The notes beneath the pieces were generated by a model that was not told where the DNA came from, searched no databases, and saw only the letters and a program-made list of their open reading frames with translations. From positions 46,539 to 110,538 of the forward strand of contig JBEVVS010000049.1 in NCBI GenBank assembly GCA_040507005.1: a stretch of DNA of 64,000 bases. The letters are read 5' to 3'. This document shows positions 1-8,553 of the stretch, piece after piece. Each line of letters starts with the position of its first letter. Position 1 is the stretch's first letter. The position numbers and the translations under genes were made by a program. This DNA comes from Thiodiazotropha sp040507005. Lineage in GTDB: Bacteria > Pseudomonadota > Gammaproteobacteria > Chromatiales > Chromatiaceae.

Positions 1-75
1 CAGATCGGGGCGCTGATAATGGGTGTCGATACAGGTTATCTGGTTTGCGTATTCAATGATGTCGAGATCCGGCAT
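1..75 (-). CDS. MBL-fold metallo-hydrolase, N-terminal fragment
   Basis: Only the first 25 codons are inside the window; the gene runs off the left edge. The reading frame starts with ATG at 75 and gives MPDLDIIEYANQITCIDTHY followed by QRPDL. The ITCIDTxYQRP opening resembles that of a family of metallo-beta-lactamase-fold hydrolases annotated near hydroxyacylglutathione hydrolases. It lies 9 bases downstream of the plsY stop on the same strand, so the two are probably cotranscribed. The metal-binding motif is outside the window, so the family call rests on the N-terminus alone. Confidence 0.5.
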   Translation of the reverse strand, partial: MPDLDIIEYANQITCIDTHYQRPDL

Positions 76-84
76 CCTATTCAC

Positions 85-690
85 CTATTTTTCACTTTCG
101 TCTTGATTGCTGATGGTACCTTCTGCTCCTCGCAGTAGGTTCTGGATGTTGGAGCGGTGGCGCCAGAAGAGAATCGAGGACATCACGATTTGCATCGCCA
201 CGAGTGCTGTATCGGGCCAGATCAGCCACACGATCAAGGGCGCCAATGCCATAGATATCAGGGCTGAAAGAGAGGAGATGTTGACCACCTTTGCAATAAA
301 AAGCCAGATCAATGCAACCGCCAAACCGATTCCCCAATGCAGTCCGAACTGTACCCCCAGGGCAGTTGCAACTCCTTTGCCGCCTTTGAATCTGAAAAAG
401 ATTGGATAGAGGTGTCCCAGAAATGCCGCCATGCCGGTCAAGGCGAGAACCAGGGTGCTCGCGCCATACAGGTGTGCCGCAACCATGGGCAGCACCCCTT
501 TCAGTGAATCACCGATCAGGGTAATCGCCGCCGCCTTTTTGCCTCCGATGCGCAATACATTGGTGGCACCCGGATTATTCGATCCCTGACTTCTCGGGTC
601 GGGCAATCCCATGATGCGACAGACAAGTATGGCGCTTGAAATGGAGCCCAACAAATAGGCCCCAAGAACGAGAAGAGAATCAGTGATCAT
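85..690 (-). CDS. plsY: Glycerol-3-phosphate acyltransferase PlsY
   Basis: This inner-membrane enzyme transfers an acyl group from acyl-phosphate to glycerol-3-phosphate, the first step of phospholipid synthesis. The 201-residue product is hydrophobic with several membrane segments. It carries the family motifs GSNNPGATN (residues 36-44), GHLYP (92-96) and FKGGKG (101-106), which form the acyl-phosphate and glycerol-phosphate sites. The ATG at 690 was chosen because the protein then begins MITDSLLVLGAYLLGS like other family members; a longer frame back to 753 would add an unconserved tail. It is divergent from folB. Confidence 0.93.
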   Translation of the reverse strand: MITDSLLVLGAYLLGSISSAILVCRIMGLPDPRSQGSNNPGATNVLRIGGKKAAAITLIGDSLKGVLPMVAAHLYGASTLVLALTGMAAFLGHLYPIFFRFKGGKGVATALGVQFGLHWGIGLAVALIWLFIAKVVNISSLSALISMALAPLIVWLIWPDTALVAMQIVMSSILFWRHRSNIQNLLRGAEGTISNQDESEK

Positions 691-874
691 GTCTAGGTAA
701 TTGGTAATGTAAGGACATAGGGAGGTTAATACAGCTACATGCGTTAGGCCCACTTGTCGGGGTCATGTTGGTACAGAACCAGTCATATTACAAGGCTGCA
801 CGGTGTTTGGGGGGTTTGCTCACTGCCTATTCTCCTCTACCATGGGTCTTTTGATAAACAGATGGCCAATTTTT

Positions 875-1231
875 ATGGATATAGTCTTTATCCGGGATCT
901 GCGTGTCGATACGGTGATCGGTATCTATGATTGGGAGCGGAAGATTAGGCAGACGGTGATATTCGATCTCGAAATGGGGGCCGATATCGCTAAAGCGGCG
1001 GCGACCGATGCCATAGAGGATACTTTGGATTACAAAGCAGTGAGTAAACGACTTGTTTCATATGCGCAAGAGAGCGAGTTTCAGTTGGTTGAGACCTTGG
1101 CTGAACGTTGCGCAGAGATAGTGTTGCAAGAGTTCAAGGTGCCTTGGGTCCGCTTGACCCTGAACAAGGTGGGCGCAGTCAGTGCTGCGCGGGATGTGGG
1201 GGTGGTCATTGAGCGGGGTCAGCGTGACTGA
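875..1231 (+). CDS. folB: Dihydroneopterin aldolase FolB
   Basis: Converts 7,8-dihydroneopterin to 6-hydroxymethyl-7,8-dihydropterin and glycolaldehyde in folate synthesis. The 118-residue size is typical. The start MDIVFIRDLRVDTVIGIYDWE and the segment DTLDYKAVSKR are characteristic, and the conserved LVETLAERCA helix follows. The ATG at 875 is preferred; the frame is open back to 803 but those 24 residues do not fit the family. Its end overlaps folK by 8 bases, so the two consecutive folate enzymes are translationally coupled. Confidence 0.93.
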   Translation: MDIVFIRDLRVDTVIGIYDWERKIRQTVIFDLEMGADIAKAAATDAIEDTLDYKAVSKRLVSYAQESEFQLVETLAERCAEIVLQEFKVPWVRLTLNKVGAVSAARDVGVVIERGQRD

Positions 1232-1730
1232 AGCCGAGGTGGTGAATGCTTGGTTGAGCCTGGGCAGCAATATGACACCGGAGAATCATCTACCTAAAGC
1301 GCTACAGGATCTTGAGGCCATTTTCGGTGAGCTGCGGGTCTCCCCGGTTTATGAGAGTAAGGCGGTCGGATTCAAGGGCGAGAATTTTCATAATTTGGTT
1401 GTGGGGGTCTATACCGATCGCTCACCGAGTGAGCTGGTATCGGTATTACGGCAGTTGGAGGCCCGACACGGCAGAAAGCGTGACCAAGAGAAGTTTAATT
1501 CCCGTACCCTGGATATCGATCTGCTGACCTATGGCGATCAGATCATCGATGAGGGCCCGATAAAGCTGCCCAGGGACGAAATATTGAAATATGCGTTCGT
1601 CCTGCTGCCCTTGTCTGAGGTTGCGGCTGACGAGATCCACCCGCAGACCGGACTCAGCTATGGGCAATTATGGGACGGATTTGACCAGCAGGCTCAATCC
1701 CTGTGGCGGGTAGAGTATCCCATTGATTGA
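1224..1730 (+). CDS. folK: 6-hydroxymethyl-7,8-dihydropterin pyrophosphokinase FolK
   Basis: Transfers pyrophosphate from ATP to 6-hydroxymethyl-dihydropterin, the step after FolB. The product is about 168 residues. It has the N-terminal AWLSLGSN motif and the signature RTLDIDLL (residues 94-101), whose aspartates bind magnesium. The start is most likely the GTG at 1224, inside the last codons of folB; an ATG at 1182 in the same frame would give a long unconserved extension. Confidence 0.92.
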   Translation: MTEAEVVNAWLSLGSNMTPENHLPKALQDLEAIFGELRVSPVYESKAVGFKGENFHNLVVGVYTDRSPSELVSVLRQLEARHGRKRDQEKFNSRTLDIDLLTYGDQIIDEGPIKLPRDEILKYAFVLLPLSEVAADEIHPQTGLSYGQLWDGFDQQAQSLWRVEYPID

Positions 1731-1786
1731 CAACAGGATTTATTCAACGGGATTTGGCTGGGTAGCCAAGCTGCTGAATTGAAAGC

Positions 1787-1819
1787 AAAAAAAACCCCGG
1801 CACCCAATCCTTGGGCGCC
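1787..1819 (-). terminator. Rho-independent terminator of the candidate small RNA
   Basis: On the minus strand a stem GGCGCCC/GGGTGCC (one G-U pair), extendable by two A-U pairs, encloses AAGGATT, then GGGG and eight T. It points away from folK's strand, so it cannot serve folK. No minus-strand protein gene ends here, which is what first suggested a non-coding transcript. Confidence 0.8.
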
Positions 1820-1912
1820 AGGATCCGTTGTCGCAATAATTGGTTGGCAATTGGTTTCAATCCGTGGACGTCCGTGTACGTTTCTGCGATCCGTTGCGTC
1901 CTTGATGCGACA
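1787..1912 (-). ncRNA. Candidate CsrB/RsmY/RsmZ-type CsrA-sequestering small RNA
   Basis: Read on the minus strand, about 126 bases carry six GGA triplets, and all six fit ANGGAY, the RsmA/CsrA-binding consensus (AAGGAC, ACGGAT, ACGGAC, ACGGAT, ACGGAT, AAGGAT). The last one sits in the loop of a rho-independent terminator. One site reads GTACACGGACGT, close to the SELEX consensus RUACARGGAUGU. The presumed 5' end TGTCGCA (1912-1906) can pair with TGCGACA (1835-1829), closing a large domain. Length, GGA density and terminator match known RsmY/RsmZ RNAs (about 120 bases). A GacA-box-like palindrome lies about 65 bases upstream. RsmA/CsrA and GacA genes are not in this window. The family match is inference from motifs; the 5' end is estimated from a TAGAAT -10 element. 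Confidence 0.62.
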
Positions 1913-1918
1913 GGTGTA

Positions 1919-1924
1919 ATTCTA
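1919..1924 (-). promoter_or_regulatory. Possible -10 element of the candidate small RNA
   Basis: TAGAAT on the minus strand is one base from TATAAT and would place the transcription start near 1912, exactly at the start of the TGTCGCA pairing segment. No good -35 hexamer is visible 16-18 bases upstream, as expected for an activator-dependent promoter. Confidence 0.4.
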
Positions 1925-1967
1925 TGCGATAAACCCCAATAAAAATGTAGGTTTGATCCCAATTCAA

Positions 1968-1985
1968 CGTAGGCCTATTCTTACA
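1968..1985 (-). promoter_or_regulatory. Candidate GacA/UvrY box (upstream activating sequence)
   Basis: Minus strand TGTAAG-AATAGG-CCTACG. The published GacA-box consensus is TGTAAG-N6-CTTACA; the left half is perfect and the right half matches at 4 of 6 positions. It is centred about 65 bases upstream of the inferred start of the candidate RNA. Such boxes are characteristic of rsmX/Y/Z promoters. Confidence 0.5.
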
Positions 1986-2094
1986 TGGCGCAATGATACA
2001 ACTTGATTCTAAGACGCTTCTTTTGAAACAATCCGTCCCTCACTCGCAATCGGGTCATGCTGAGTCGACCCTGTACCCCTGAGGAAACAACCCC

Positions 2095-3333
2095 ATGCCG
2101 CTGATCAGAGCATTTCCTGGACTTCGTCCCGCCGAAGGGCGGGCCGCCGATGTTGCCGCGCCCCCCTATGATGTCATGAACGAGGCCGAAGCCAGAGAGA
2201 TGGCGCGTGGTCGTCCGTGGAGTTTTCTGCATATCTCCAGGCCCGAGATCGACCTTCAGCAGGGTATCGACCCTTATGCCCCTGAAGTCTATGCCAAGGC
2301 CGCAGAGAACCTGGCGCGGATGGAACAGGAGGGGATCTTGATACGGGATAGGAAACCCTGTTTCTATGTCTATCGCTTGACCATGGGGAGCCACATCCAG
2401 ACCGGATTGGTGGCGGCCGCATCGGTTGAGGCCTACGACAGTGACCGTATCAAGAAACACGAGTTTACGCGTCCTGCCAAGGAGGATGACCGGGTACGCC
2501 AGGTTGATGCCTTGAATGCCCAGACCGGTCCGGTTTTTCTTGTCTATCCAAGTGCGTCGAGTGTGGATAACCTATTGGGTGAGGTCTCCCAGGGCCAACC
2601 TGAGGTGGATATTACAGCCGCTGATGGTGTTCGGCATGAAATCTGGCCCCTGGATGATGATGAAAAGGTGGCCTTTCTGACCCGTGAGTTTGACCAGATG
2701 GAGGCGCTCTATGTGGCGGACGGTCACCATCGATCAGCAGCCGGCTCGAGGGTGGCTGCCTCGAGAAAAGCGGCCAATCAGAACCACACCGGGGATGAGT
2801 CCTATAACTATTTTCTGAGTGTCATCTTTCCCCACAATCAGATGCAGATCCTCGATTACAACCGGGTGGTCAAGGATCTGAATGGGTTGCAAAGCGAGAC
2901 ATTCCTCGCCCGTATAGAGGCGGTTTTTCGGGTCCAGGCCAGTGAACAACCGGTTAAACCCGGGCAGAATGGCGAATTTGGCATGTATTTGGATGGACAG
3001 TGGTATCGTCTGCTGCTCGATGCATCCCGGATCCCCAGTGATCCGGTGGCGAGTCTTGATGTCAGTTTGTTGGCAGACAATCTGATTGAGCCCATCCTCG
3101 GTATCTCCGACCCGCGGCGTGACAATCGAATCGATTTCGTCGGTGGAATCCGCGGCCTATCAGGCCTGGAGCAACGGGTCGATTCGGGAGAGATGGCGGT
3201 TGCCTTCTCGCTTTTCCCCACCGGTATGGAGCAATTGATGGCGGTAGCGGACGCTGGTGAAGTCATGCCGCCCAAGTCAACCTGGTTCGAGCCGAAATTG
3301 GCGGATGGGTTGGTCAGTCACGTGCTTGACTGA
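2095..3333 (+). CDS. DUF1015 family protein
   Basis: A 412-residue protein of the DUF1015 family, widespread in bacteria and some archaea; its biochemical role is not established. The signature YVADGHHR (residues 206-213) is present, as is the N-terminal APPYDVM segment. There is no signal peptide or membrane segment, so it is probably cytosolic. The ATG at 2095 has an upstream GAGGAAA ribosome site. It ends 5 bases before relA and is probably cotranscribed with it. No function is inferred from that pairing. Confidence 0.85.
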   Translation: MPLIRAFPGLRPAEGRAADVAAPPYDVMNEAEAREMARGRPWSFLHISRPEIDLQQGIDPYAPEVYAKAAENLARMEQEGILIRDRKPCFYVYRLTMGSHIQTGLVAAASVEAYDSDRIKKHEFTRPAKEDDRVRQVDALNAQTGPVFLVYPSASSVDNLLGEVSQGQPEVDITAADGVRHEIWPLDDDEKVAFLTREFDQMEALYVADGHHRSAAGSRVAASRKAANQNHTGDESYNYFLSVIFPHNQMQILDYNRVVKDLNGLQSETFLARIEAVFRVQASEQPVKPGQNGEFGMYLDGQWYRLLLDASRIPSDPVASLDVSLLADNLIEPILGISDPRRDNRIDFVGGIRGLSGLEQRVDSGEMAVAFSLFPTGMEQLMAVADAGEVMPPKSTWFEPKLADGLVSHVLD

Positions 3334-3338
3334 TTTCA

Positions 3339-5543
3339 ATGGTCACTACCAGCAGCAGACTGCCGCAGGGGGACAGCGCCGATGCGGCTGTGGTTGCCCA
3401 CTGGTTAGGCTTGCTGCCTGCTGAGTTCGATGAGCAAGACCGCTTGATGTTACGCAAGGCTGGGGATATTGCCCTGATGGGGAACCCGGACAAGCGTATT
3501 TTGAGTGGAGAAACCCAATTAAGACATGCCCTGTCTGTAGCTGAGATCCTGACCGAATTGCGCATGGATCGGGAAACGGTTGCTGCAGCGCTATTGCTGG
3601 GGGTTATGCAGGACTCAGCCCTAACCATCGATACCCTGCGCAAGGAATTGGGTGAGAGTACAGCCCATATGGTGGATGACCTGGCGCGCATCGATCTGTT
3701 GACCGATCTCTCCAGTGATATTGCTGCACAGGATGAAGGGCAACATGCGGAGAATCTGCGCCGCCTGCTGTTGGGGATCGCAGAGGATATTCGGGTTATC
3801 CTGGTGGTGGTGGCGGAACAGCTTCATCTGATGCGTTCCGCTCGCAGTCTCTCTCCGGATCTGCGTCGTCGCTTGGCCCAGGAGACCGAGGAAATCTACG
3901 CCCCCTTGGCAAATCGCTTGGGAATCTGGCAGGTCAAGTGGGAACTTGAAGACCTGTGCCTGCGTTTTCTCCACCCAGAAGAATATAAACGCATCGCCAG
4001 CCAATTGGATGGCCGAAGGGCAGATCGGGAACAGTTCATCAAAGAGGTTATCGAGCTGTTGCGGGAGAAGTTCTTGGCCGCCGGGGTGAATGCGGAAATC
4101 AACGGTCGTCCAAAACATATTTACAGCATATGGCGCAAGATGCAGCGCAAAGCGGTGGATATCGAACAGATCTTCGATCTGCGGGCAGTGCGGGTACTGG
4201 TGGATGATATTGCGCAATGTTATGCGGCATTGGGTGTGGTGCACGGGTTGTGGAAACACATTCCTGGTGAATTCGATGACTATATCGCAACCCCCAAGGC
4301 CAATCTCTATCGCTCCATCCACACCGCCGTCATCGGTCCTGAGGATAAGACCCTGGAGGTGCAGATCCGCACCCGTGAGATGCATCACCACTCAGAGTTG
4401 GGGGTGGCGGCTCATTGGCGGTACAAGGAAAACGCCAAACAGGACAGGGATTTCGAGCGCAGAATCGTCTGGATGCGGCAATGGCTGGAGAAGAAAGACG
4501 AAGGGGCAAACGGTGCTGATCTGGTTGATGGGGCGGAGAGTGAACTGGAGGCGACACGCATCTATGTTCTGACCCCGAAGGGAAAAGTGGTCGAACTGAC
4601 CAAGGGTTCGACGCCCCTCGATTTTGCCTATGCCATCCATACCGATGTGGGACATCAGTGCCGCGGTGCCAAGGTGGATGGCCATATCGTGCAGCTCAAT
4701 CGCCCCTTGCGCAGCGGTGAAACCGTGGAGGTTCTGACGGCCAAGAATGGGACCCCGAGTCGTGATTGGATCAACCCGCACCTGGGTTATCTGCACTCTT
4801 CCAAGGCGCGTAACCGGGTCAAGCAGTGGTTCAAACAACTCGACTATGACCACCACGTGGAGTTGGGTCGCGCGGCGCTAGAGCGTGAGATGACGCGTCT
4901 ATCCATTAGCGAAAAACCTGACTTGGAGGCTGCCGCCAGCAAGCATAATCTGCTGCATACGGATGATGTCTACGCGGCGATTGGTCGAGGTGATCTGTCA
5001 CCCATCCAGGTGGCAGGCCTCGGCAGCCGGGCGAAAGCCGAATCCCGGGTAAAAGAGATTGATGAAATCCAGCGCACCCAGGGAGTGGTTAAAGGGGAGG
5101 TGGTGGTTGCCGGTGTAGATGACCTGATGACCACTATCGGTCGCTGCTGTAAACCGGTTCCCTACGACCCGATTATCGGCTATGTCACCCGGGGACGGGG
5201 GGTCACGGTTCACCGCTCGGACTGTCCCAATATCCGCGCCTTGCAAAAGAGTGAGAGTGATCGTCTGGTCACCGTGCATTGGGGCGTGGAGCAGCGGGAG
5301 ACCAGCTATGCCGTGGATTTTCTGGTGGTTGCCAGTGATAGAAAGGGTCTGTTGAGGGATATTTCGTCGATTCTGACCAATGAGGATATCGATGTCATCG
5401 GGGTGAACACAAACACCGATCGCAAGACCGATTCAGCCAGAATGCGGTTTACGGTTGAGGTGCGGGATATGGAACAATTGAGTCGATTATTGTCGAAAAT
5501 TGAGCAGCTTCCGGATGTGAACCTGGTTAAACGGCAAGTTTGA
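3339..5543 (+). CDS. relA: (p)ppGpp synthetase RelA
   Basis: Ribosome-associated stringent-response enzyme that makes (p)ppGpp from ATP and GTP/GDP when uncharged tRNA is sensed. The 734-residue protein has a degenerate hydrolase domain: the family's HD pair is replaced in AAALLLGVMQDS, so hydrolysis is probably lost. The synthetase domain carries RPKHIYSIWRKM and EFDDYIATPKANLYRSIHT. The EFDD motif (from residue 311) is the RelA-type acidic version; SpoT-type enzymes have RXKD. A TGS domain (about 405-465), a Cys-containing region (RCCKPVPYD) and a C-terminal ACT domain follow. The RelA assignment over SpoT rests on the lost HD motif and EFDD. Confidence 0.93.
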   Translation: MVTTSSRLPQGDSADAAVVAHWLGLLPAEFDEQDRLMLRKAGDIALMGNPDKRILSGETQLRHALSVAEILTELRMDRETVAAALLLGVMQDSALTIDTLRKELGESTAHMVDDLARIDLLTDLSSDIAAQDEGQHAENLRRLLLGIAEDIRVILVVVAEQLHLMRSARSLSPDLRRRLAQETEEIYAPLANRLGIWQVKWELEDLCLRFLHPEEYKRIASQLDGRRADREQFIKEVIELLREKFLAAGVNAEINGRPKHIYSIWRKMQRKAVDIEQIFDLRAVRVLVDDIAQCYAALGVVHGLWKHIPGEFDDYIATPKANLYRSIHTAVIGPEDKTLEVQIRTREMHHHSELGVAAHWRYKENAKQDRDFERRIVWMRQWLEKKDEGANGADLVDGAESELEATRIYVLTPKGKVVELTKGSTPLDFAYAIHTDVGHQCRGAKVDGHIVQLNRPLRSGETVEVLTAKNGTPSRDWINPHLGYLHSSKARNRVKQWFKQLDYDHHVELGRAALEREMTRLSISEKPDLEAAASKHNLLHTDDVYAAIGRGDLSPIQVAGLGSRAKAESRVKEIDEIQRTQGVVKGEVVVAGVDDLMTTIGRCCKPVPYDPIIGYVTRGRGVTVHRSDCPNIRALQKSESDRLVTVHWGVEQRETSYAVDFLVVASDRKGLLRDISSILTNEDIDVIGVNTNTDRKTDSARMRFTVEVRDMEQLSRLLSKIEQLPDVNLVKRQV

Positions 5544-5651
5544 GTACTTCCCGGAGGGGCAGGTTTAGATTGCCAGTCTGCCATGTCATCGCTAAACTAA
5601 CGCTTTGTTATTTTATGCTTTTTCTCCTCTTCTGGTATCACAAGTTCAATA

Positions 5652-6764
5652 TTGCGAAAACCTGTTTTGGCTAACGAGAAACAAACCATCAATCTCCTAG
5701 ACCTTGATCTGCAGGGAATGGAGTCCTATTTCCTCGGATTGGGCTCCAAGGCGTTTCATGGCAGGAATGTCTTTAAATGGATACACAAGCACGGCGTCAC
5801 CGACTTCGACGCCATGACCGATATCTCTAAACGCCTGCGTGAGCAGCTACGCCAACAGGCGTGGATAGAGATACCGCAACTGGTCTACGAACAGCCCGCT
5901 ACAGACGGCACCCGTAAATGGGTACTCGAATTGCTGGATGGTCAACGCATCGAGACGGTGCTGATACCGGATGATGGAAGGAATACACTTTGTGTCTCAT
6001 CACAGGTGGGGTGTGCCCTCGACTGCAGCTTTTGCTCAACCGCCCGGCAGGGTTTCAATCGTAATTTGAGCGTTGCCGAGATTATCGGGCAGGTATGGGT
6101 TGCCAGCCGCAATTTGGGTGAATCGCCAAGCAATATCGTGTTGATGGGGATGGGGGAACCCCTGGCCAATCTTGATGCGGTTATCACGGCGATGAAAATC
6201 ATGCAGGACGATCTAGCCTATATGGTATCCAAATATCGGGTTACTATTAGCACTTCGGGGATCGTCCCGGCACTGAAGAAATTACGTGAATCCTGTGATG
6301 TCAGTCTTGCTGTCTCACTGCATGCTCCCGATAATGAGCTGCGGGATAAATTGGTGCCAATTAATCGTAAGTATCCGCTACAGGAACTGATTCCCGCGTG
6401 CCGTGAATATGTCAAAGGTGACAAGCGGCGGAAAGTGACATGGGAGTATGTCATGCTGGATGGTATCAATGATTCGCTGCAGCATGCCAAGGCCTTGATC
6501 CGTTTGCTAGAAGGGACGCCTTCGAAGGTAAACCTGATTCCTTTCAATCCATATCCGGGGACCCACTTTCAGGCGTCGCCGATGGAACGGGTGGAGGCTT
6601 TTCGCATGCGTCTAAAGCGTTCGGGAATCGTAGCTACAACACGTAAAACCCGTGGCGATGATATTGATGCGGCATGTGGCCAGTTGGTAGGCAAAGTCAG
6701 GGATCGAACCAGCAGGGAGTTGCGTATGGAAAAATTGAGTAACATCAAATTGGGTGTTTCATGA
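5652..6764 (+). CDS. rlmN: 23S rRNA A2503/tRNA A37 C2-methyltransferase RlmN
   Basis: Radical SAM enzyme that methylates C2 of A2503 in 23S rRNA and A37 in some tRNAs. The cluster motif CALDCSFC gives C121, C125 and C128, and the C-terminal segment GDDIDAACGQL holds the cysteine used in the methyl-transfer intermediate. Length (370) is normal. The start is uncertain: TTG at 5652 gives a family-like N-terminus (NLLDLDLQGMESYF follows) but no clear Shine-Dalgarno is seen; another TTG lies at 5667. It overlaps pilF by ATGA. Confidence 0.95.
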   Translation: MRKPVLANEKQTINLLDLDLQGMESYFLGLGSKAFHGRNVFKWIHKHGVTDFDAMTDISKRLREQLRQQAWIEIPQLVYEQPATDGTRKWVLELLDGQRIETVLIPDDGRNTLCVSSQVGCALDCSFCSTARQGFNRNLSVAEIIGQVWVASRNLGESPSNIVLMGMGEPLANLDAVITAMKIMQDDLAYMVSKYRVTISTSGIVPALKKLRESCDVSLAVSLHAPDNELRDKLVPINRKYPLQELIPACREYVKGDKRRKVTWEYVMLDGINDSLQHAKALIRLLEGTPSKVNLIPFNPYPGTHFQASPMERVEAFRMRLKRSGIVATTRKTRGDDIDAACGQLVGKVRDRTSRELRMEKLSNIKLGVS

Positions 6765-7546
6765 AGTTGATGGGTGGTTATCTAATTTATTTGCTGCTTG
6801 CAGTATCGGTGTTGAGTGGGTGTGCAACCCAACAGCAATCCAGTGACGCCACGGGCAACTTGGGCCAGGAGAAGCGTGATAGTCCTGCAAAGATCTATGT
6901 CGAGATGGCTATGGCCTACATGCGGGACGGCCAACCGGCGGTGGCGATGCAGAAGCTGAAAAAGGCACTGGAAGTGGATAGCAGATCCGCTGAAGCCCAT
7001 AATGTGATCGGTATACTCTATCAGCAATTGGGTGAGATCGATCGGGCAGGCGAACACTATGACCGGGCGGTGGAGCTCGATGCGCGGGATCCCTATATAC
7101 GCAATGCCCGCGGAAGTTATTACTGCGGTCTCGGACGTTATTCAGAAGCGCTTCAAGACTTTGAAAAGGCCCTTGCCAATCCACTCTATCCCACGCCATG
7201 GGTAGCGTTGACGAATGCCGGTTTGTGCGTTGAGCGCGAAGGTGACGATGCAAAAGCGGAAAACTATTATCGCCGAGCACTCACCGCCAGTCCCACCTAT
7301 CCCACTGCGCTTTTCAAGATGGCCGAGGTCTCATTGCAGCAGGAGAAGAATCTCTCTGCACGTGCCTATCTGGAGCGCTACCACAGTGAGGTTAAACCAA
7401 CTGCTGCATCGCTTTTACTCGGCGTGCATGTGGAGAAACGTCTGAAAGATCTGGCAAAAAGCAAGGAGTACAGAAAAAGGTTGCTTAGGGAGTTCCCCGA
7501 CGCACCTGAAATCCAGTCGCTCTACGAAGCTGAAAAAAGTCAATGA
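6761..7546 (+). CDS. pilF: Type IV pilus biogenesis/stability lipoprotein PilF (PilW)
   Basis: Outer-membrane pilotin that helps assemble the PilQ secretin of type IV pili. The lipobox LSGC puts the lipidated cysteine at residue 21. The mature part consists of tetratricopeptide repeats, for example AHNVIGILYQQLGEIDRAGEHY followed by further copies to about residue 200. Length (261) and position between rlmN and rodZ match the standard gammaproteobacterial order. ATGA overlaps on both sides show translational coupling. Confidence 0.92.
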   Translation: MKLMGGYLIYLLLAVSVLSGCATQQQSSDATGNLGQEKRDSPAKIYVEMAMAYMRDGQPAVAMQKLKKALEVDSRSAEAHNVIGILYQQLGEIDRAGEHYDRAVELDARDPYIRNARGSYYCGLGRYSEALQDFEKALANPLYPTPWVALTNAGLCVEREGDDAKAENYYRRALTASPTYPTALFKMAEVSLQQEKNLSARAYLERYHSEVKPTAASLLLGVHVEKRLKDLAKSKEYRKRLLREFPDAPEIQSLYEAEKSQ

Positions 7547-8553
7547 ATGCCATTAGCAAAGATGATAGTGAGATGACGCCGGAGGCTGTCGTTGGGCCAG
7601 GTACGCAGTTACGTAAAGCAAGGGAGCGACTAGGTCTTGACCAGGCGAAGATGGCGGCGCAATTACATTTAAGTCAAGCGATGATCGCAGCCCTCGAGGT
7701 CGATGATTACGACAATTTACCGGGACCCGTCTTCGTTCAGGGATACCTGCGCAAATATTCCAGACTGCTTGGTGTCAATGAGGCTGCGATCATCGAAGCC
7801 TATCAGAACCTGTTTCCAGTTTCGGATGAGTTGCCGATTCAGGGATCGCAAAAACAGGAATTGGGTCGTGACCTGCACAGTGGGCATGGCATCATACGTT
7901 ACGTGACCTGGGGTATTTTGCTAATCCTTGTGGGTCTGCTCTTTTTCTGGTGGCAGAACCGGGTGGAATTGGAAGAGCCCGAATCAGTTACCACAGAGGA
8001 TCAGTCAGCGTCTGTTGTACAGGATCCCGTCGCCGAACAAGTGATACCACAGTCTCAGCCAGTCGTGGTGGAATCACCGCAACCTGCTCCACCATCGGAG
8101 GAGGTGGTGACAGCGTCGGAGCGGTTGTTGAATGAGATAGATGAAGTGATCACCAGCTCTGAGGAGCTGTTTGAGACGCCCAATGAGAGCCCGCCGCAAC
8201 CTGTTGATGACGCACAATCGGCACCGGCGAACCTGCCAGCCCAGGTAATGCAACCAGCGCAACAGGAGACCCAGCCTGCGCAAGAGGTGGTTGCTGTGGT
8301 ATCCAAGAGGGTGGTGTTTCTCTTCAATGAGGCCTGTTGGACCGAGGTGCGTGATCGGAACGGTAAATTACGCATTTTTGGGGAATTGGCTGCAGGGAAA
8401 CGCCGTACCCTGGATAGTCGCCTTGGTCCTTTTAGTGTACTGCTGGGCAATGCCGCTGGCGTGGAGCTGAATATCGCTGGTGAGGCATTCGATCTCAAGC
8501 CTTTTACCCGGGGTAAAGTGGCACGATTTACCTTGGATCCGAACCGGCTGTAA
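7543..8553 (+). CDS. rodZ: RodZ-like cell-shape protein (HTH, one membrane segment, DUF4115)
   Basis: RodZ links MreB filaments to the membrane and keeps rod shape. The 336-residue protein has a cytoplasmic helix-turn-helix region (about 18-90; TQLRKARERLGLDQAKMAAQL), a single membrane span (about 124-141; YVTWGILLILVGLLFFWW), a long Pro/Gln/Glu-rich periplasmic linker, and a C-terminal DUF4115 beta domain containing CWTEVRDRNG. It overlaps pilF by ATGA. In many relatives ispG follows at once; here hisS follows after 182 bases. Confidence 0.88.
   Translation: MNAISKDDSEMTPEAVVGPGTQLRKARERLGLDQAKMAAQLHLSQAMIAALEVDDYDNLPGPVFVQGYLRKYSRLLGVNEAAIIEAYQNLFPVSDELPIQGSQKQELGRDLHSGHGIIRYVTWGILLILVGLLFFWWQNRVELEEPESVTTEDQSASVVQDPVAEQVIPQSQPVVVESPQPAPPSEEVVTASERLLNEIDEVITSSEELFETPNESPPQPVDDAQSAPANLPAQVMQPAQQETQPAQEVVAVVSKRVVFLFNEACWTEVRDRNGKLRIFGELAAGKRRTLDSRLGPFSVLLGNAAGVELNIAGEAFDLKPFTRGKVARFTLDPNRL

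Noticed and set aside
1744..1962. Minus-strand 72-codon open frame covering the candidate small RNA
   Set aside because: No ribosome site, no family resemblance, and the frame runs through the terminator hairpin; the GGA motifs and terminator explain the region better.
3621..4391. Minus-strand 256-codon frame inside relA
   Set aside because: Antisense shadow of the conserved synthetase region, with no own ribosome site or recognised domain.
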